Source: Nisaea sediminum (lineage in GTDB: Bacteria; Pseudomonadota; Alphaproteobacteria; Thalassobaculales; Thalassobaculaceae). Taken from it: 64,000 bases of DNA. The translations under genes were made by a program, and so were the position numbers. The stretch spans positions 124,001-188,000 of the forward strand of contig NZ_JACZCQ010000006.1 of assembly GCF_014904705.1 (NCBI RefSeq), written 5' to 3'. Below the pieces are notes generated by a model, which searched no databases, was not told the origin of the DNA, and saw nothing but the letters and a program-made list of their open reading frames with translations. This document shows positions 46,073 through 56,119 of this stretch, one piece after another. Every line of letters begins with the position of its first letter. The stretch's first letter is position 1.

Positions 46073-46708
46073 ATGGACCTGCTCGCGATCTATTCGCCGA
46101 TCATTCTGATAAATCTTCTCGCCTGGATCAGTCCCGGCCCCAACATGATCGCCGTCATGAGTTCGGCCATGGCTCGCGGCCGCCGCAGCGGCCTCCTGAC
46201 CGGACTGGGCCTCTCTACCGGCGCGACGGTCTGGAGCATCCTCGCGGTCCTCGGTGTCTCCGCGCTGTTCGAGCTGTTTCCGGATGCGGTCGTCCTGCTC
46301 CGCCTCGCCGGCGCCGGGTATCTTCTCTGGCTCGGCCTCAAGGCCCTCCGAAGCGCGGCATATGGCGGCACCGGGGACATCAGCGCCGACGTTTCCGGCC
46401 AGAGCGGCAAGCGCGCCTATTTGACAGGACTTCTGGTCAGCCTCACGAATCCGAAAGCGGCGCTTTTCTTCGGCTCCATCCTGACCGCTTTCGTGCCCGC
46501 AAATGCCGGCACATGGCTCCTTGCCTCGATCGTCCTGCTCTGCGCGGCGCTCGCAATCCTGTGCCACAGCATTACAGCAACTGTTTTCTCGACGGCGCCG
46601 ATGATACGCCTGTTCGCCCGGGCGCGACGGCGGATCAACGTTGCCTTCGGCATTGTCTTTGCCGGCCTCGGCGCCGGCATCGCCTACGACACGCTAAGGA
46701 GGCTCTAG
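46073..46708 (+). CDS. LysE/RhtB family amino-acid exporter
   Basis: A 211-residue membrane protein with about six spans and the LysE signature SPGPNMIAVMSSAMARGRRS (residues ~18-37); also LLWLGLKALRS and GLLVSLTNPKAALFF. Family members export homoserine, threonine or leucine; substrate unknown. Start chosen at 46073 because GGGGG lies 8 bases upstream; ATG at 46067 is also possible. The next SDR starts 7 bases after its stop. Confidence 0.9.
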   Translation: MDLLAIYSPIILINLLAWISPGPNMIAVMSSAMARGRRSGLLTGLGLSTGATVWSILAVLGVSALFELFPDAVVLLRLAGAGYLLWLGLKALRSAAYGGTGDISADVSGQSGKRAYLTGLLVSLTNPKAALFFGSILTAFVPANAGTWLLASIVLLCAALAILCHSITATVFSTAPMIRLFARARRRINVAFGIVFAGLGAGIAYDTLRRL

Positions 46709-46715
46709 TCACATC

Positions 46716-47495
46716 ATGACCGACAAGGTTGTCATCACCGGCGGCGCGTCTGGTATCGGATTCGCCATTGCCGAGAAACTGCTCGCCGAAGGCGGCACGG
46801 TCTGTCTGCTCGACCTGAACGAGGAAAACCTCGGACAGGCGAAGGAGAAGCTCGGCGGCGAACGGGTCACGACCGGCGTGGTCGACGTCCGCGAAGAGGC
46901 CATGCTCGACAAGCGGATCCGCGACGGCGCCAAGGGCATGGGCGGGCTCACCGGCTGCGTCGCCAGCGCCGGGATCGGGCATCGCAGGACCATCCTCGAC
47001 GGCGATGCGGAGGATTTCGCGCGGATCATCGCGATCAACCTGACCGGGGTCTATGCGACCCTGCGCTCGGCGGCGAAAGTCATGATCGATCAGGGCACCG
47101 GCGGCGCCCTCGTCTCGCTCGCCAGCGCGACCGGGGTCCGGGGCTGCGCCGAACGGGCGGCCTACGGGGCCTCGAAGGCCGGCGTGATCAACCTGACCGA
47201 GGTCGCCGCGCTCGAATTCGCCAAGCACGGGATCCGGGTCAACGCGCTTTGCCCGGCACCGATCAACACACCGCTGATCGCGGGCGTGCAGGACGCCAAT
47301 GTCCGCGCCGAGTGGATGCAGGGCATTCCGATGAACCGCTATGGCGAGCCGGCGGAGGTCGCCGAACTCGCCGCCTTCCTCTTGAGCGACAAGGCCTCCT
47401 ACATCACCGGGCAGGCAGTGAATATCGACGGCGGCTGGTCGGCGGCGGGCGTGCAGACCGCGGCAACAAGGATCACGGGAGGAGCGACAGGATGA
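46716..47495 (+). CDS. Short-chain dehydrogenase/reductase
   Basis: A 259-residue classical SDR: ITGGASGIGFAIAEKLLAEG, catalytic Ser in LVSLASATG, YGASKAGVINL, and C-terminal SYITGQAVNIDGGWSA. Stop overlaps the start of the enolase-superfamily gene by four bases (ATGA), and it lies 7 bases after the LysE exporter. The pairing with a mandelate-racemase-like enzyme suggests oxidation of a sugar or hydroxy acid followed by dehydration. Confidence 0.92.
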   Translation: MTDKVVITGGASGIGFAIAEKLLAEGGTVCLLDLNEENLGQAKEKLGGERVTTGVVDVREEAMLDKRIRDGAKGMGGLTGCVASAGIGHRRTILDGDAEDFARIIAINLTGVYATLRSAAKVMIDQGTGGALVSLASATGVRGCAERAAYGASKAGVINLTEVAALEFAKHGIRVNALCPAPINTPLIAGVQDANVRAEWMQGIPMNRYGEPAEVAELAAFLLSDKASYITGQAVNIDGGWSAAGVQTAATRITGGATG

Positions 47496-48580
47496 CCGGA
47501 ACCCAGGACATCAGGATCGGCAGCTTCCGGGTCCGCACCGTCACCGCGCCCCTGCCGCAACCACACAAGACCGCCTCCGGCACCCTGCACGCGGCGCCGC
47601 TGGTGCTGCTCGATATCGGTACCGACGCCGGCGTGGTCGGCTCGGCCTATCTCTTCCCCTATGCCGCCCATTTCCTCCGCCCGCTCGCCTTGCTGGTCGC
47701 CGAGCTCGAGGACCTGGTGAAGGGCCAGCCACTGATGCCGCGGGACATCTGGCAGATGTTCCGGACCAAAAGCCGGCTCGCCGGCTGGCCCGGTCTGATG
47801 GCGTCGGCGGTCGGCGGCATCGACATGGCGCTCTGGGACGCGCTGGCGAAGGCGCACGAGCTGCCGCTCGCCGCCCTGCTCGGCACCGCGCCGCGCCCGA
47901 TATGGGTCTATGACAGCCTCGGCCAGATGGGGCCGGAGGAGACCGCGCGCGACATCGAGCGCTCGCTGAAAGACGGCTTCCGCGCCTTCAAGGTGAAGTC
48001 CGGCGCACCGGACCCGCGCGAGGACGTTGCGGTCGCCCGGGCGATCAAGTCCGTCGCGGGCGAGGATGCCTGGGTGGCGATGGATTTCAACCAGGCCTTC
48101 ACAGCCGACGAGGCGGTGAAGCGGATGCACCTGCTCGATCACGAGGGCCTCGCCTGGATCGAGGAGCCGGTCGCCTGGGACGACGTCACCGGCCATGCCA
48201 GCGTACGCGCCTCGATCGCGACACCGGTGCAGAGCGGGGAGAACTGGTACGGCGCCCGCGACATGGCGCGGATGCTGGAGGCTGGCGCGCTCGATCACGC
48301 GATGCCGGACGCGATGCGGATCGGCGGCGTCACCGGCTGGATGGAGGTCGCGGGGCTCGCCGCCGCGCACAATATCCCGGTTTCGAGCCACCTCTTCCCG
48401 GACCATTCCGTGCACCTGCTGGCGACGACGCCGACCGGCCATATCCTCGAATGGTTCGATCTCGCGGGTACCCTTCTCGCCGAGCGGCCGAAGATCGAGG
48501 ACGGCATGGTGCTGCCGCCCGACCTGCCCGGCGCCGGAATCATCTGGAACGAGAAGGCGATCGACGAGTTCGCCGCCTGA
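47492..48580 (+). CDS. Mandelate racemase/muconate lactonizing enzyme family protein
   Basis: A 362-residue enolase-superfamily enzyme. A capping domain (~1-130) is followed by a barrel with the KxK base motif AFKVKSG (~165), metal ligands in AMDFNQAF, WIEEPVAWDD and SGENW, and the second base His in SSHLFPDHSVHLL. The pattern fits the mandelate racemase subgroup (acid-sugar dehydratases, racemases); substrate not assignable. The ATG overlaps the SDR stop. Confidence 0.92.
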   Translation: MTGTQDIRIGSFRVRTVTAPLPQPHKTASGTLHAAPLVLLDIGTDAGVVGSAYLFPYAAHFLRPLALLVAELEDLVKGQPLMPRDIWQMFRTKSRLAGWPGLMASAVGGIDMALWDALAKAHELPLAALLGTAPRPIWVYDSLGQMGPEETARDIERSLKDGFRAFKVKSGAPDPREDVAVARAIKSVAGEDAWVAMDFNQAFTADEAVKRMHLLDHEGLAWIEEPVAWDDVTGHASVRASIATPVQSGENWYGARDMARMLEAGALDHAMPDAMRIGGVTGWMEVAGLAAAHNIPVSSHLFPDHSVHLLATTPTGHILEWFDLAGTLLAERPKIEDGMVLPPDLPGAGIIWNEKAIDEFAA

Positions 48581-48584
48581 GCGA

Positions 48585-51500
48585 TCAGCCGATCGACATC
48601 AGGCTCGCATTGCCGCCGGCGGCTGCCGTGTTGATGCTGACGGACTGCTCCTCGACCAGCCAGTCGAGGCAGTAATCCTCACGGCCCGCCGCAAGCCCGG
48701 CCGGCGAGACGCCCTGTACGCCGACCAGCGGGCCGTCGCGTTCGGCGGCCTTTTTTTGGATGCCGATCAGCGCGTCCGCATCGCCCTCGAAGAGCACGGC
48801 GGCGATGTCCGGCTCTGTCGCCCAGTCCTTCGTCAGCGTCACCCGCTCGCGGAGATCCTTCGGCAGGTCAGATACCAGCCCGGAAGCGGCCGCATTTTCC
48901 TGCAGGACCGCTTGATTGCCGGCGGCGAGGATCGCCGAGACCTGGCGCAGCAACCCGGCCTCGCCCGGGGCGATGGCCGCGATCCGGCCTTTCGGATGGA
49001 TGAGATAGCGGTTCCGTTCCCCCACCGGTCCCGGCAGGTCAAGATCGGTGCCGAGGGGCGAGCGGGCGATATAGGCGACGGCCGTTTCCGCCTCCTTGGA
49101 CCGGCCGCTCTCGCGCAGCCAGGTTTCGAACTGATGCGCCGGCTGCGGGCCGACCTCGGGCGCGCTCTCGCGCAGCGCGGAGGCGAAGGGCCGCCGCGCG
49201 AGCAGGCGGTTCAGATAGAGCGGTCCGCCCGCCTTTGGGCCGGTGCCTGAAAGCCCGCGCCCCCCGAACGGCTGCACGCCAACAATGGCGCCGATGATAT
49301 TACGGTTCACATAGACATTGCCGACCGCGATCCGGCGCGCGACCCGATCGATCGTCTCGTCGATCCGCGAATGCACCCCGAAGGTGAGGCCGTAACCGGT
49401 CGCGTTGATCGCATCGACGAGCTGGTCGAGACGGCTGCGCTTGAAACGGATGACATGCAGCACCGGCCCGAAGACCTCGCGCTCCAGAGCGGAGATATCG
49501 CCGATCTCGATCAGCGTCGGGGGGACGAAAGTGCCGTGCCGGGTCTCCGGCGGCAGGGGAAGAGACTCGACCGCATTGCCGCACTCGCGCATGGCGTCGA
49601 TATGCGCCTGGATGTTGCTCCGCGCCTCGCCGGTGATGACCGGACCGACATCTGTCCAGAGCCGGTCCGGATTGCCGACCGCGAGCTCGCGCAGCGCGCC
49701 CTTCAGCATGGTCAGCATGCGGTCGGCGACGTCCTCCTGCAGGCAGAGCACGCGGAGCGCCGAGCAGCGCTGCCCCGCGCTGTCGAAGGCGGACATGATG
49801 ACGTCGGCGACCACCTGCTCCGGCAGGGCCGAGCTGTCGACGATGAGCGCGTTCTGGCCGCCGGTCTCAGCGATCAGCGGGATCTGCGTGCCGTCCGGCG
49901 CGAGACGCCCGGCAAGCCCCGCCTGGATCAGCCGCGCGACCTCGGTCGAGCCGGTGAACATGACGCCGCGCACGCGAGCATCCGCGACCAGCGCCGCGCC
50001 GACATCGCCCGCGCCGGGAAGAAGCTGGAGGACGTCCATCGGGATCCCCGCCTCATGCAGCAGACGCACCGCCTCGCCGGCGATCAGCGGGGTTTCCTCG
50101 GCCGGCTTGGCCAGTACCGGGTTGCCCGCGGCAAGCGCCGCCGAGACCTGGCCGGTGAAGATCGCGAGCGGGAAGTTCCATGGGCTGATGCAGACCACCG
50201 GGCCGAGCGGGCGGTGGGTGTCCATGTCGAACTTCGTTTCCACCTCGGTCGCGTAGTAGCGCAGGAAATCCACCGCCTCGCGCACCTCGGCGATGGCGTT
50301 CGCCATGGTCTTGCCGGCCTCGCGGACGCAGATCCCCATCAGCACCGGCATCCGCGCTTCCATCAGGTCGGCGGCGCGCAGCAGCAGGGCGGCGCGCTCC
50401 GCCGGTTCGGTCGCGGCCCAGACCGGCGCCGCCGCCTCGGCGGTCTCGAAGGCTTTCGCGATGGTCTCCGGATCGGCGTCCCTGACCGTACCGACGAGAT
50501 CGCGCCGGTCGGACGGGTTGCGCACCTCGCGCACCGGCCCCGACGGCGTGGCATCGGGCACGGCCGGCGCCGTCACCCAGAGACTCTCGGCGCTGGAGAG
50601 CAGGGCTGCGGAAAGCGAGCCGAGACGCTGCTCGTTGGAGAGGTCGAGGCCCTCCGCATTCGGCCGCACGTCACTATAGAGCTTGCGCGGCACGAGGATC
50701 TGCGGATGCGGTGCGCCGACCGGCTCGACCGCCTGCGCGGCCGCGACCGGATCGGCAATCAAGTCGTCGACCGAGAAGGCCGGGTCGGCGATGCGGTTGA
50801 CGAAGGAGGTGTTGGCGCCGTTCTCCAGCAGCCGGCGGACCAGATAGGCGAGCAGGGTCTCGTGGCTGCCGACCGGAGCATAGACCCGGCAGGGCCGGTT
50901 CAGCTTGTCCTTGCCGACGACCTCCTCATAGAGCGGCTCGCCCATGCCATGCAGGCACTGGAACTCGTACTGCCCGGCATAATAGTTCGGCCCCGCCATC
51001 TGCATGATCGCGGCGAGGCTCTGCGCATTGTGGGTGGCGAATTGCGGATAGACCGCGTCCGGCGCCGCCAGCAGTTTCTTGGCGCAGGCGAGGTAGGAGA
51101 CGTCGGTATGGATCTTCCGGGTGAAGACCGGGAAATCCTCCAGCCCGTCGACCTGGGCGCGCTTGATCTCGCTGTCCCAGTAGGCGCCCTTCACGAGGCG
51201 GATCATCAGCCGGTGCCGGCTGCGACGGGCGAGGTCGATCAGGTAGTCGATGACGAAGGGGCAGCGCTTGGAATAGGCCTGCACGACGAAGCCGATGCCG
51301 TTCCAGTCGGTAAGCTCCGGGTCGAAACAGAGCGCCTCAAGGAGGTCGAGGGACAGCTCCAGCCGGTCCATCTCCTCGGCATCGATATTGAGGCCGATAT
51401 CGTAGGAGCGGGCGAGCAGCGCCAACCTCTTCAGGATCGGCAGCAGCTCCTCCATCACCCGGTCGAGCTTCTGGCGCTGGTAGCGCGGATGCAGGGCGGA

Positions 51501-52472
51501 GAGCTTGATCGAGATCCCCGGCCCCTCGTAGATGCCGCGGTTCTTCGCGGCCTTGCCGATGGCGTGGATCGCCTGCTCGTAATCCTTCAGATAGCGCGCG
51601 GCGTCCTCCGCCGTCGTCGCCGCCTCGCCGAGCATGTCGTAGGAATAGCGGAAGCCCTTCTTCTCCATCGACCGGCTGTTGGCGAGCGCCTCGGAGATGG
51701 TCTGCCCGGTGACGAACTGCTCGCCCATCATCCGCATGGCGACATCGACGCCGCTGCGGATCAGCGGCTCGCCGCCGCGCCCGATCAGCTTGGTCAGCGC
51801 CGCACCCATGCTCTCCTCGCTCTGGGTCGAGGTCAGGCGTCCGGTGACGACGAGCCCCCAGGTTGCCGCATTCACGAAGAGCGAGGGGGAATGGCCGAGA
51901 TGGGATTTCCAGTCTCCGCCGGAGATCTTGTCGCGGATCAGCGCGTCGCGGGTCTGCCGGTCCGGGATGCGCAGCAGTGCCTCGGCAAGGCACATCAGGG
52001 CAACGCCCTCCTGGCTGGAGAGATCGTATTCGTGGATCAGCCCTTCGACCCCGCCGCCGACGCTCTTCTCGCGCAGCGCCTCGACCAGCTTGCGGGCGAG
52101 ATCGGACGCCGCCTTCAGCTTGGCCGGCGCGAGCGAGGCCTCGGAGATCAGATAGGGCAGGCATTGGGTCTCGGGCTTGCGGTAGGCGGCGGTGATGCGG
52201 GCGCGCAGCACGCTCTGGGCCTGTACGCCCTGGGCGAAATCAAGGAAGGGCCGCGGGCCCGGATCGGAGGTCGCCGGGCCGTCCTCGAGGTCGACCCCGG
52301 CCTCGGCGGCGAGATAGCCGTCGAGAGGCTCTCCGCGCTCGATCCGCTCGATGGCGCCGAGCAGCGACTGCTTGACGAGCCAGTGCGGCGTGCGGCCGAC
52401 CTTTTCCGCCGCATCGCGCAGCCGCGCCCGCAATTCCTCGCTGACTTTCACCCCGATGGTCTGCGCCGCCAT
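48585..52472 (-). CDS. putA: Trifunctional proline dehydrogenase/P5C dehydrogenase/transcriptional repressor PutA
   Basis: A 1295-residue protein oxidising proline to glutamate. An N-terminal ribbon-helix-helix (residues 1-46: IGVKVSEELRARLRDAA, RTPHWLVKQSLL) matches the DNA-binding domain of E. coli PutA. The FAD proline dehydrogenase covers ~150-560 (VKGAYWDSEIKRAQ; FATHNAQSLA). The aldehyde dehydrogenase (~650-1110) has ISPWNFPLAIFTGQ, ETGGQNALIVDSS and catalytic Cys near residue 900 (SAGQRCSALR). A C-terminal domain (~1130-1295) follows. A candidate PutA operator lies just upstream. Converges on the preceding gene with a 4-base gap. Confidence 0.97.
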   Translation of the reverse strand: MAAQTIGVKVSEELRARLRDAAEKVGRTPHWLVKQSLLGAIERIERGEPLDGYLAAEAGVDLEDGPATSDPGPRPFLDFAQGVQAQSVLRARITAAYRKPETQCLPYLISEASLAPAKLKAASDLARKLVEALREKSVGGGVEGLIHEYDLSSQEGVALMCLAEALLRIPDRQTRDALIRDKISGGDWKSHLGHSPSLFVNAATWGLVVTGRLTSTQSEESMGAALTKLIGRGGEPLIRSGVDVAMRMMGEQFVTGQTISEALANSRSMEKKGFRYSYDMLGEAATTAEDAARYLKDYEQAIHAIGKAAKNRGIYEGPGISIKLSALHPRYQRQKLDRVMEELLPILKRLALLARSYDIGLNIDAEEMDRLELSLDLLEALCFDPELTDWNGIGFVVQAYSKRCPFVIDYLIDLARRSRHRLMIRLVKGAYWDSEIKRAQVDGLEDFPVFTRKIHTDVSYLACAKKLLAAPDAVYPQFATHNAQSLAAIMQMAGPNYYAGQYEFQCLHGMGEPLYEEVVGKDKLNRPCRVYAPVGSHETLLAYLVRRLLENGANTSFVNRIADPAFSVDDLIADPVAAAQAVEPVGAPHPQILVPRKLYSDVRPNAEGLDLSNEQRLGSLSAALLSSAESLWVTAPAVPDATPSGPVREVRNPSDRRDLVGTVRDADPETIAKAFETAEAAAPVWAATEPAERAALLLRAADLMEARMPVLMGICVREAGKTMANAIAEVREAVDFLRYYATEVETKFDMDTHRPLGPVVCISPWNFPLAIFTGQVSAALAAGNPVLAKPAEETPLIAGEAVRLLHEAGIPMDVLQLLPGAGDVGAALVADARVRGVMFTGSTEVARLIQAGLAGRLAPDGTQIPLIAETGGQNALIVDSSALPEQVVADVIMSAFDSAGQRCSALRVLCLQEDVADRMLTMLKGALRELAVGNPDRLWTDVGPVITGEARSNIQAHIDAMRECGNAVESLPLPPETRHGTFVPPTLIEIGDISALEREVFGPVLHVIRFKRSRLDQLVDAINATGYGLTFGVHSRIDETIDRVARRIAVGNVYVNRNIIGAIVGVQPFGGRGLSGTGPKAGGPLYLNRLLARRPFASALRESAPEVGPQPAHQFETWLRESGRSKEAETAVAYIARSPLGTDLDLPGPVGERNRYLIHPKGRIAAIAPGEAGLLRQVSAILAAGNQAVLQENAAASGLVSDLPKDLRERVTLTKDWATEPDIAAVLFEGDADALIGIQKKAAERDGPLVGVQGVSPAGLAAGREDYCLDWLVEEQSVSINTAAAGGNASLMSIG

Positions 52473-52505
52473 GGCCGCCTCCGAAAAGCAGAACCCGAAT
52501 GCGGC

Positions 52506-52541
52506 GAGGTTACACCATCATCACATCATGGGTGCAACCTC
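52506..52541 (-). promoter_or_regulatory. Inverted repeat upstream of putA, candidate PutA operator
   Basis: GAGGTTACACC (52506-52516), 14 bases, GGTGCAACCTC (52531-52541). The arms contain GTTACA on the plus strand and GTTGCA on the minus strand; GTTGCA is the known binding consensus of PutA RHH domains. It lies 34-69 bases before the putA ATG, where a repressor would cover the promoter. A following T run on the plus strand makes it look like a terminator, but no plus-strand gene precedes it. Confidence 0.6.
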
Positions 52542-52563
52542 GTTTTTTGAAGGAACAACCGCA

Positions 52564-53721
52564 TCACTCCGCCGGCTCAAGCCGGAGCAACTGCCCGTCG
52601 TAGCTGTCGGTCAGGATGTAGAGCAACCCGTCGGGCCCCTGTTTCACCGCCCGGATTCGCTCGCCGAGATCCTCCAGCAACACCTCCTGGCCGGTCACCC
52701 GGTCGCCCTCCAGGGTCAGGCGGCGCAGATGCGAACCGGCCAGCGCCCCGACGAAGAGATCGCCGCGCCAGTTCGGGAACCTGTCGCCGTCATAGAAATC
52801 CATCCCGCTCGGTGCGATCGACGGCACCCAGTAGACCACCGGCTGCTCCATCCCCGGCGCGGCCGTCTCCTCCGATATCACCGCGCCGCTGTAGTCGATC
52901 CCGTAGGTGATGGCGGGCCAGCCGTAGTTCCGGCCGGGACGGAGGATATTCACCTCGTCGCCACCGCGCGGTCCGTGCTCGTGCGCCCAGATCACATCCG
53001 TTCCGGGGCGGAGCGCCATGCCCTGGACATTGCGATGCCCGTAGGAATAGATCTCCGGCCGCACGCCCGATTGCCCGACGAAGGGATTGTCCGCCGGCAC
53101 CGAACCGTCGTCATTGAGCCGGACCACGGTGCCGATATGGTTTTCGGGGTTCTGCGCCTCGCGCATAAAACCGCCGCGGTCCCCCATGCTGACAAAAAGC
53201 GTCCCATCCGGTGCAAAGGCGAGACGGGAGCCGAAATGCCGGCCGCCGGATACCTTCGGCAGCTGGCGAAAAATAACCTTAAGTTCTGTAAGCGCATTTC
53301 CGGTCAACCGGGCCCGGGCCACTTCGGTCCCCGCACCCCCGGCACCGCGGGCCGCATAGGAGAGGTAGATCAGTCCGTTGGAGGCGAAATCCGGGTGCAG
53401 CGCAACGTCCAGCAGACCTCCCTGACCGGAGGCATAGGACTCTGGAACACCAGAGATCTGGCCCGCCCCGGCGCCCGAAGCCTCGAACAGACGAAGCCCG
53501 CCTTCGCGCTCCGTCACGAGAATTCGCCGGTCGGGAAGAAAGGCAAGCCCCCAAGGGTGCGCCAGACCGTCCGCAAGCTCGACCACCCGAAAGGCATGAC
53601 GCTCGGAACGCTGCACGGGCAGGTCTGCCGCCGAAACACAACCTGGAGCAGAATTCAACATGACGACGGCGGCGCAGACCGCTTTCGGCAATGACTTCAA
53701 ATACATGAATTTCTGCAACAT
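52564..53721 (-). CDS. PQQ-dependent sugar dehydrogenase (soluble aldose dehydrogenase type), periplasmic
   Basis: A 385-residue secreted beta-propeller. The signal peptide (KAVCAAVVMLNSAPGCVSAA) contains a Cys, so a lipoprotein is conceivable. Family motifs: LAHPWGLAFLPDRRILVTER, QGGLLDVALHPDF, GSRLAFAPDGTLFVSMGDRG, YGHRNVQGMAL, HEHGPRGGDEVNIL and NYGWPAITYG. It should oxidise aldoses to lactones with PQQ and calcium. Start at 53721 (MLQKFMYLK), preceded by GGACGGA; an ATG at 53748 gives a non-secretory-looking extension. Confidence 0.92.
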   Translation of the reverse strand: MLQKFMYLKSLPKAVCAAVVMLNSAPGCVSAADLPVQRSERHAFRVVELADGLAHPWGLAFLPDRRILVTEREGGLRLFEASGAGAGQISGVPESYASGQGGLLDVALHPDFASNGLIYLSYAARGAGGAGTEVARARLTGNALTELKVIFRQLPKVSGGRHFGSRLAFAPDGTLFVSMGDRGGFMREAQNPENHIGTVVRLNDDGSVPADNPFVGQSGVRPEIYSYGHRNVQGMALRPGTDVIWAHEHGPRGGDEVNILRPGRNYGWPAITYGIDYSGAVISEETAAPGMEQPVVYWVPSIAPSGMDFYDGDRFPNWRGDLFVGALAGSHLRRLTLEGDRVTGQEVLLEDLGERIRAVKQGPDGLLYILTDSYDGQLLRLEPAE

Positions 53722-53748
53722 ATCCGTCCGTCCGCAAATTGCATACAA

Positions 53749-53970
53749 TTGGTAAATGGCGCGCGGACAGCATTCGGCAAGTCAAAGCCCGGCTGAACAC
53801 TATGTTAAGACAGATTAATTTTATGCGATTGGTTTTCAATTCGAATTTCAATCAAATATCCAGAATATTATTGTATTATTAACCCACCGCACCGCAGAAT
53901 AGGGAAAAGGAATGCGGAAACTGATCGTGAAAACGCGATCATGGTAAAAAATCTGGGTGGGAACAGCGCT
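53749..53970. other. AT-rich intergenic region upstream of the globin-coupled receptor
   Basis: About 190 bases clearly richer in A and T than the surroundings, between divergent genes. It contains palindromic AATTCGAATT flanked by GATTG/CAATC and runs such as AATATTATTGTATTATTAA. Likely the divergent promoter region; no specific factor site can be named. Confidence 0.45.
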
Positions 53971-56106
53971 ATGACCGATGCTGCGCAGACTTCAAGACTG
54001 GCATTTGCGGGATTGGACAAGAACACTCTTGCGGACATGAAGGCTATCTGGCCGGTTATCGAGGCCGGATTGCCGTCGGTGCTCGATGCATTCTACACCC
54101 ATGTCTCCGCCGCGCCGGAAACCGCTGCGATCCTCGAAAAGGGTCCCGGCATCGACGCCCTCAAACGGGCCCAGACGGAGCATTGGCGGACCGTTTTCAA
54201 TGACGGCTTCAGCGCAGAGCATCTGGAGCGCGCCATCAGGATCGGCAAGATCCACGCGAAGATAGGCCTGACCCCGCGCTGGTATATCGGCGCTTACACC
54301 TTCACTCAGCCGCTCCTCTTCAAGTTGATCGCAAAGAAATACAAGCGGACCGAAGATGCCCTCCGCTACTGCAACGCCGTCGCGAGGGCCGTCGCGATCG
54401 ACATGGATCTTGCGCTGGAGGCCTACAGCAGCTCGGAAGAAACGGAAAAACTCAAGGACCAGATCCTCAACATGGCCGATACGCTGGAACGCGAAATCGA
54501 CCAGACGGTGGAGGAGGTCACGCTGCAGGCGAACCGGGTCGCCGATCTGACCAACGGGCTTGCCGTCGCCGCCAACGAGATGGCTGCCCTGGTCAACGAA
54601 GTTCGGCAGGCGACGGACGTGACCGCGAACAACGTCAATTCGGTCGCCGCCGCGACAGAGGAACTCAGCGCGTCGAGCCAGGAGATCGCCTCCCAGGTAT
54701 CCGAGTCCGCAGCCCTGACGCACCAGGCGACCGCATCCGCGGATGACGCCCGCAGCCAAGTCGCCGCGCTGGAAGAGGCAACGACCAATATCAGCTCGGT
54801 GGTCGATCTCATCAACTCGATCGCCGCGCAGACCAAGTTGCTGGCGCTGAACGCGACGATCGAGGCGGCACGCGCGGGCGAAGCCGGCAAGGGCTTCGCG
54901 GTCGTCGCATCCGAAGTGAAGTCCCTGGCGCAGCAGACCGAAAACGCCATTCAGGACGTCAGCCAGCACACCGCGAACGTGCAGACGGCGACCCGCTCCT
55001 CCGTCGACGCCATCACCGGAATTGCCACCAAGATCGGCGAGGTCAACGGGATCGCTTCCGGCGTCGCCACGGCAGTGGAAGAGCAACAGGCTGCCACCAG
55101 CGAAATCGGCCGCTCCTCGAACGAGGCCTCGGAAATGACCGCCCAGGTCGCCGACGCGATCGCGCGTGTCGCCGAGCATGCGGACCGCACCAGCAAGTCC
55201 GCGGGCGCGATCGAAACCTTGGCGAAGAATGTCAGCATCAATGTCGGTGACATGAAACGGCGCCTGTCGGTCGTGGTCCGGTCCAGCAATCAGGCGGACC
55301 GCCGGACCACAAACCGCGTCCCGACCGTCATCAATGCAACCTTCAAGTTCGGCGATATCGACCAGAAGGGTTTCATCGCCGACCTTTCTCCGCGCGGCGC
55401 GCTGCTGCTCTGCGACAAACAGGAAGAGGCGGTTCCCGGTACGGTTGGCCATATCGGCCTCGCCAGCGGCCTGAAGATCCCGGCACGGGTCGTGGCGGCG
55501 ACCTCGCTCGGCATCCATGTCGGCCTCGAGAGAATGGACCAGACCGCCGCCGGTGCCGTCGCCTCCATGATCGAGCAGGCGATGAGCGAGAACGATACGT
55601 TCCGCGAGATCTGCGAGGTCGCGGCCCGCGAGGCGGCGGAGGCCATGAGCAACGCCATCAGCTCCAGGCGGATCTCGCTCGACGACTTGTTCGACACGCA
55701 CTACGCCATCATGCACGGCACCAACCCGGTGCAGTATTCGACCAAGTTCGTCGACCTGACGGACGAGATCCTGACCCCGATCCAGGAGCGCCATAAAGCC
55801 AGGGACGAGCGGATCCGCTTCATCGCCGCGACCGACCGCAACGGCTATATCGGGACCCACAACAAGGTCTATGCGCAGCCCCAGCGCCCGAACGATCCTG
55901 TCTGGAACGCCGCCAATTGCCGGAACCGGCGGATCTTCGACGACCGCGCCGGGCTGCTGGCCGCCGGAAACAAGGAGCCCTTCCAGTTGCAGACCTATAT
56001 CCGCGACATGGGCGGCGGGCAGAAGGTGCTGCTGAAGGAAATCGACTGCCCGATCACGCTGTCAGGCCAGCACTGGGGCAATATGCGCTGCGCCTTCGTG
56101 CCGTGA
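53971..56106 (+). CDS. Soluble globin-coupled chemoreceptor with PilZ and C-terminal sensor-like domain
   Basis: About 711 residues, no membrane segment. Residues ~8-160 are a globin-coupled sensor with proximal-His segment [20 protein letters not shown] (His95). ~185-435 is an MCP signalling coiled coil with the hairpin tip [20 protein letters not shown] (~285). ~440-540 is a PilZ domain: RRTTNR (RxxxR) and [11 protein letters not shown] (DxSxxG), the c-di-GMP-binding residues. ~570-711 is a PDC/Cache-like C-terminal domain ([39 protein letters not shown]) seen in other alphaproteobacterial receptors. Start at 53971 has GGTGGGA 8 bases upstream; ATG at 53941 adds 10 residues. Confidence 0.88.
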   Translation: MTDAAQTSRLAFAGLDKNTLADMKAIWPVIEAGLPSVLDAFYTHVSAAPETAAILEKGPGIDALKRAQTEHWRTVFNDGFSAEHLERAIRIGKIHAKIGLTPRWYIGAYTFTQPLLFKLIAKKYKRTEDALRYCNAVARAVAIDMDLALEAYSSSEETEKLKDQILNMADTLEREIDQTVEEVTLQANRVADLTNGLAVAANEMAALVNEVRQATDVTANNVNSVAAATEELSASSQEIASQVSESAALTHQATASADDARSQVAALEEATTNISSVVDLINSIAAQTKLLALNATIEAARAGEAGKGFAVVASEVKSLAQQTENAIQDVSQHTANVQTATRSSVDAITGIATKIGEVNGIASGVATAVEEQQAATSEIGRSSNEASEMTAQVADAIARVAEHADRTSKSAGAIETLAKNVSINVGDMKRRLSVVVRSSNQADRRTTNRVPTVINATFKFGDIDQKGFIADLSPRGALLLCDKQEEAVPGTVGHIGLASGLKIPARVVAATSLGIHVGLERMDQTAAGAVASMIEQAMSENDTFREICEVAAREAAEAMSNAISSRRISLDDLFDTHYAIMHGTNPVQYSTKFVDLTDEILTPIQERHKARDERIRFIAATDRNGYIGTHNKVYAQPQRPNDPVWNAANCRNRRIFDDRAGLLAAGNKEPFQLQTYIRDMGGGQKVLLKEIDCPITLSGQHWGNMRCAFVP

Positions 56107-56119
56107 TCGGTCGCGAAAC

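Noticed and set aside
52505-52548. Hairpin plus T run as a plus-strand terminator
   Set aside because: No plus-strand gene is transcribed into it; its position and GTTGCA half-sites fit a putA operator better.
49371-52550. 1059-codon open frame antisense to putA
   Set aside because: Shadow of putA; composition is typical of antisense GC-rich frames (Arg, Asp, Leu, Gln) and no motif is present.
53992-55860. 622-codon open frame antisense to the globin-coupled receptor
   Set aside because: Shadow frame, no motif; the plus-strand domains are clear.
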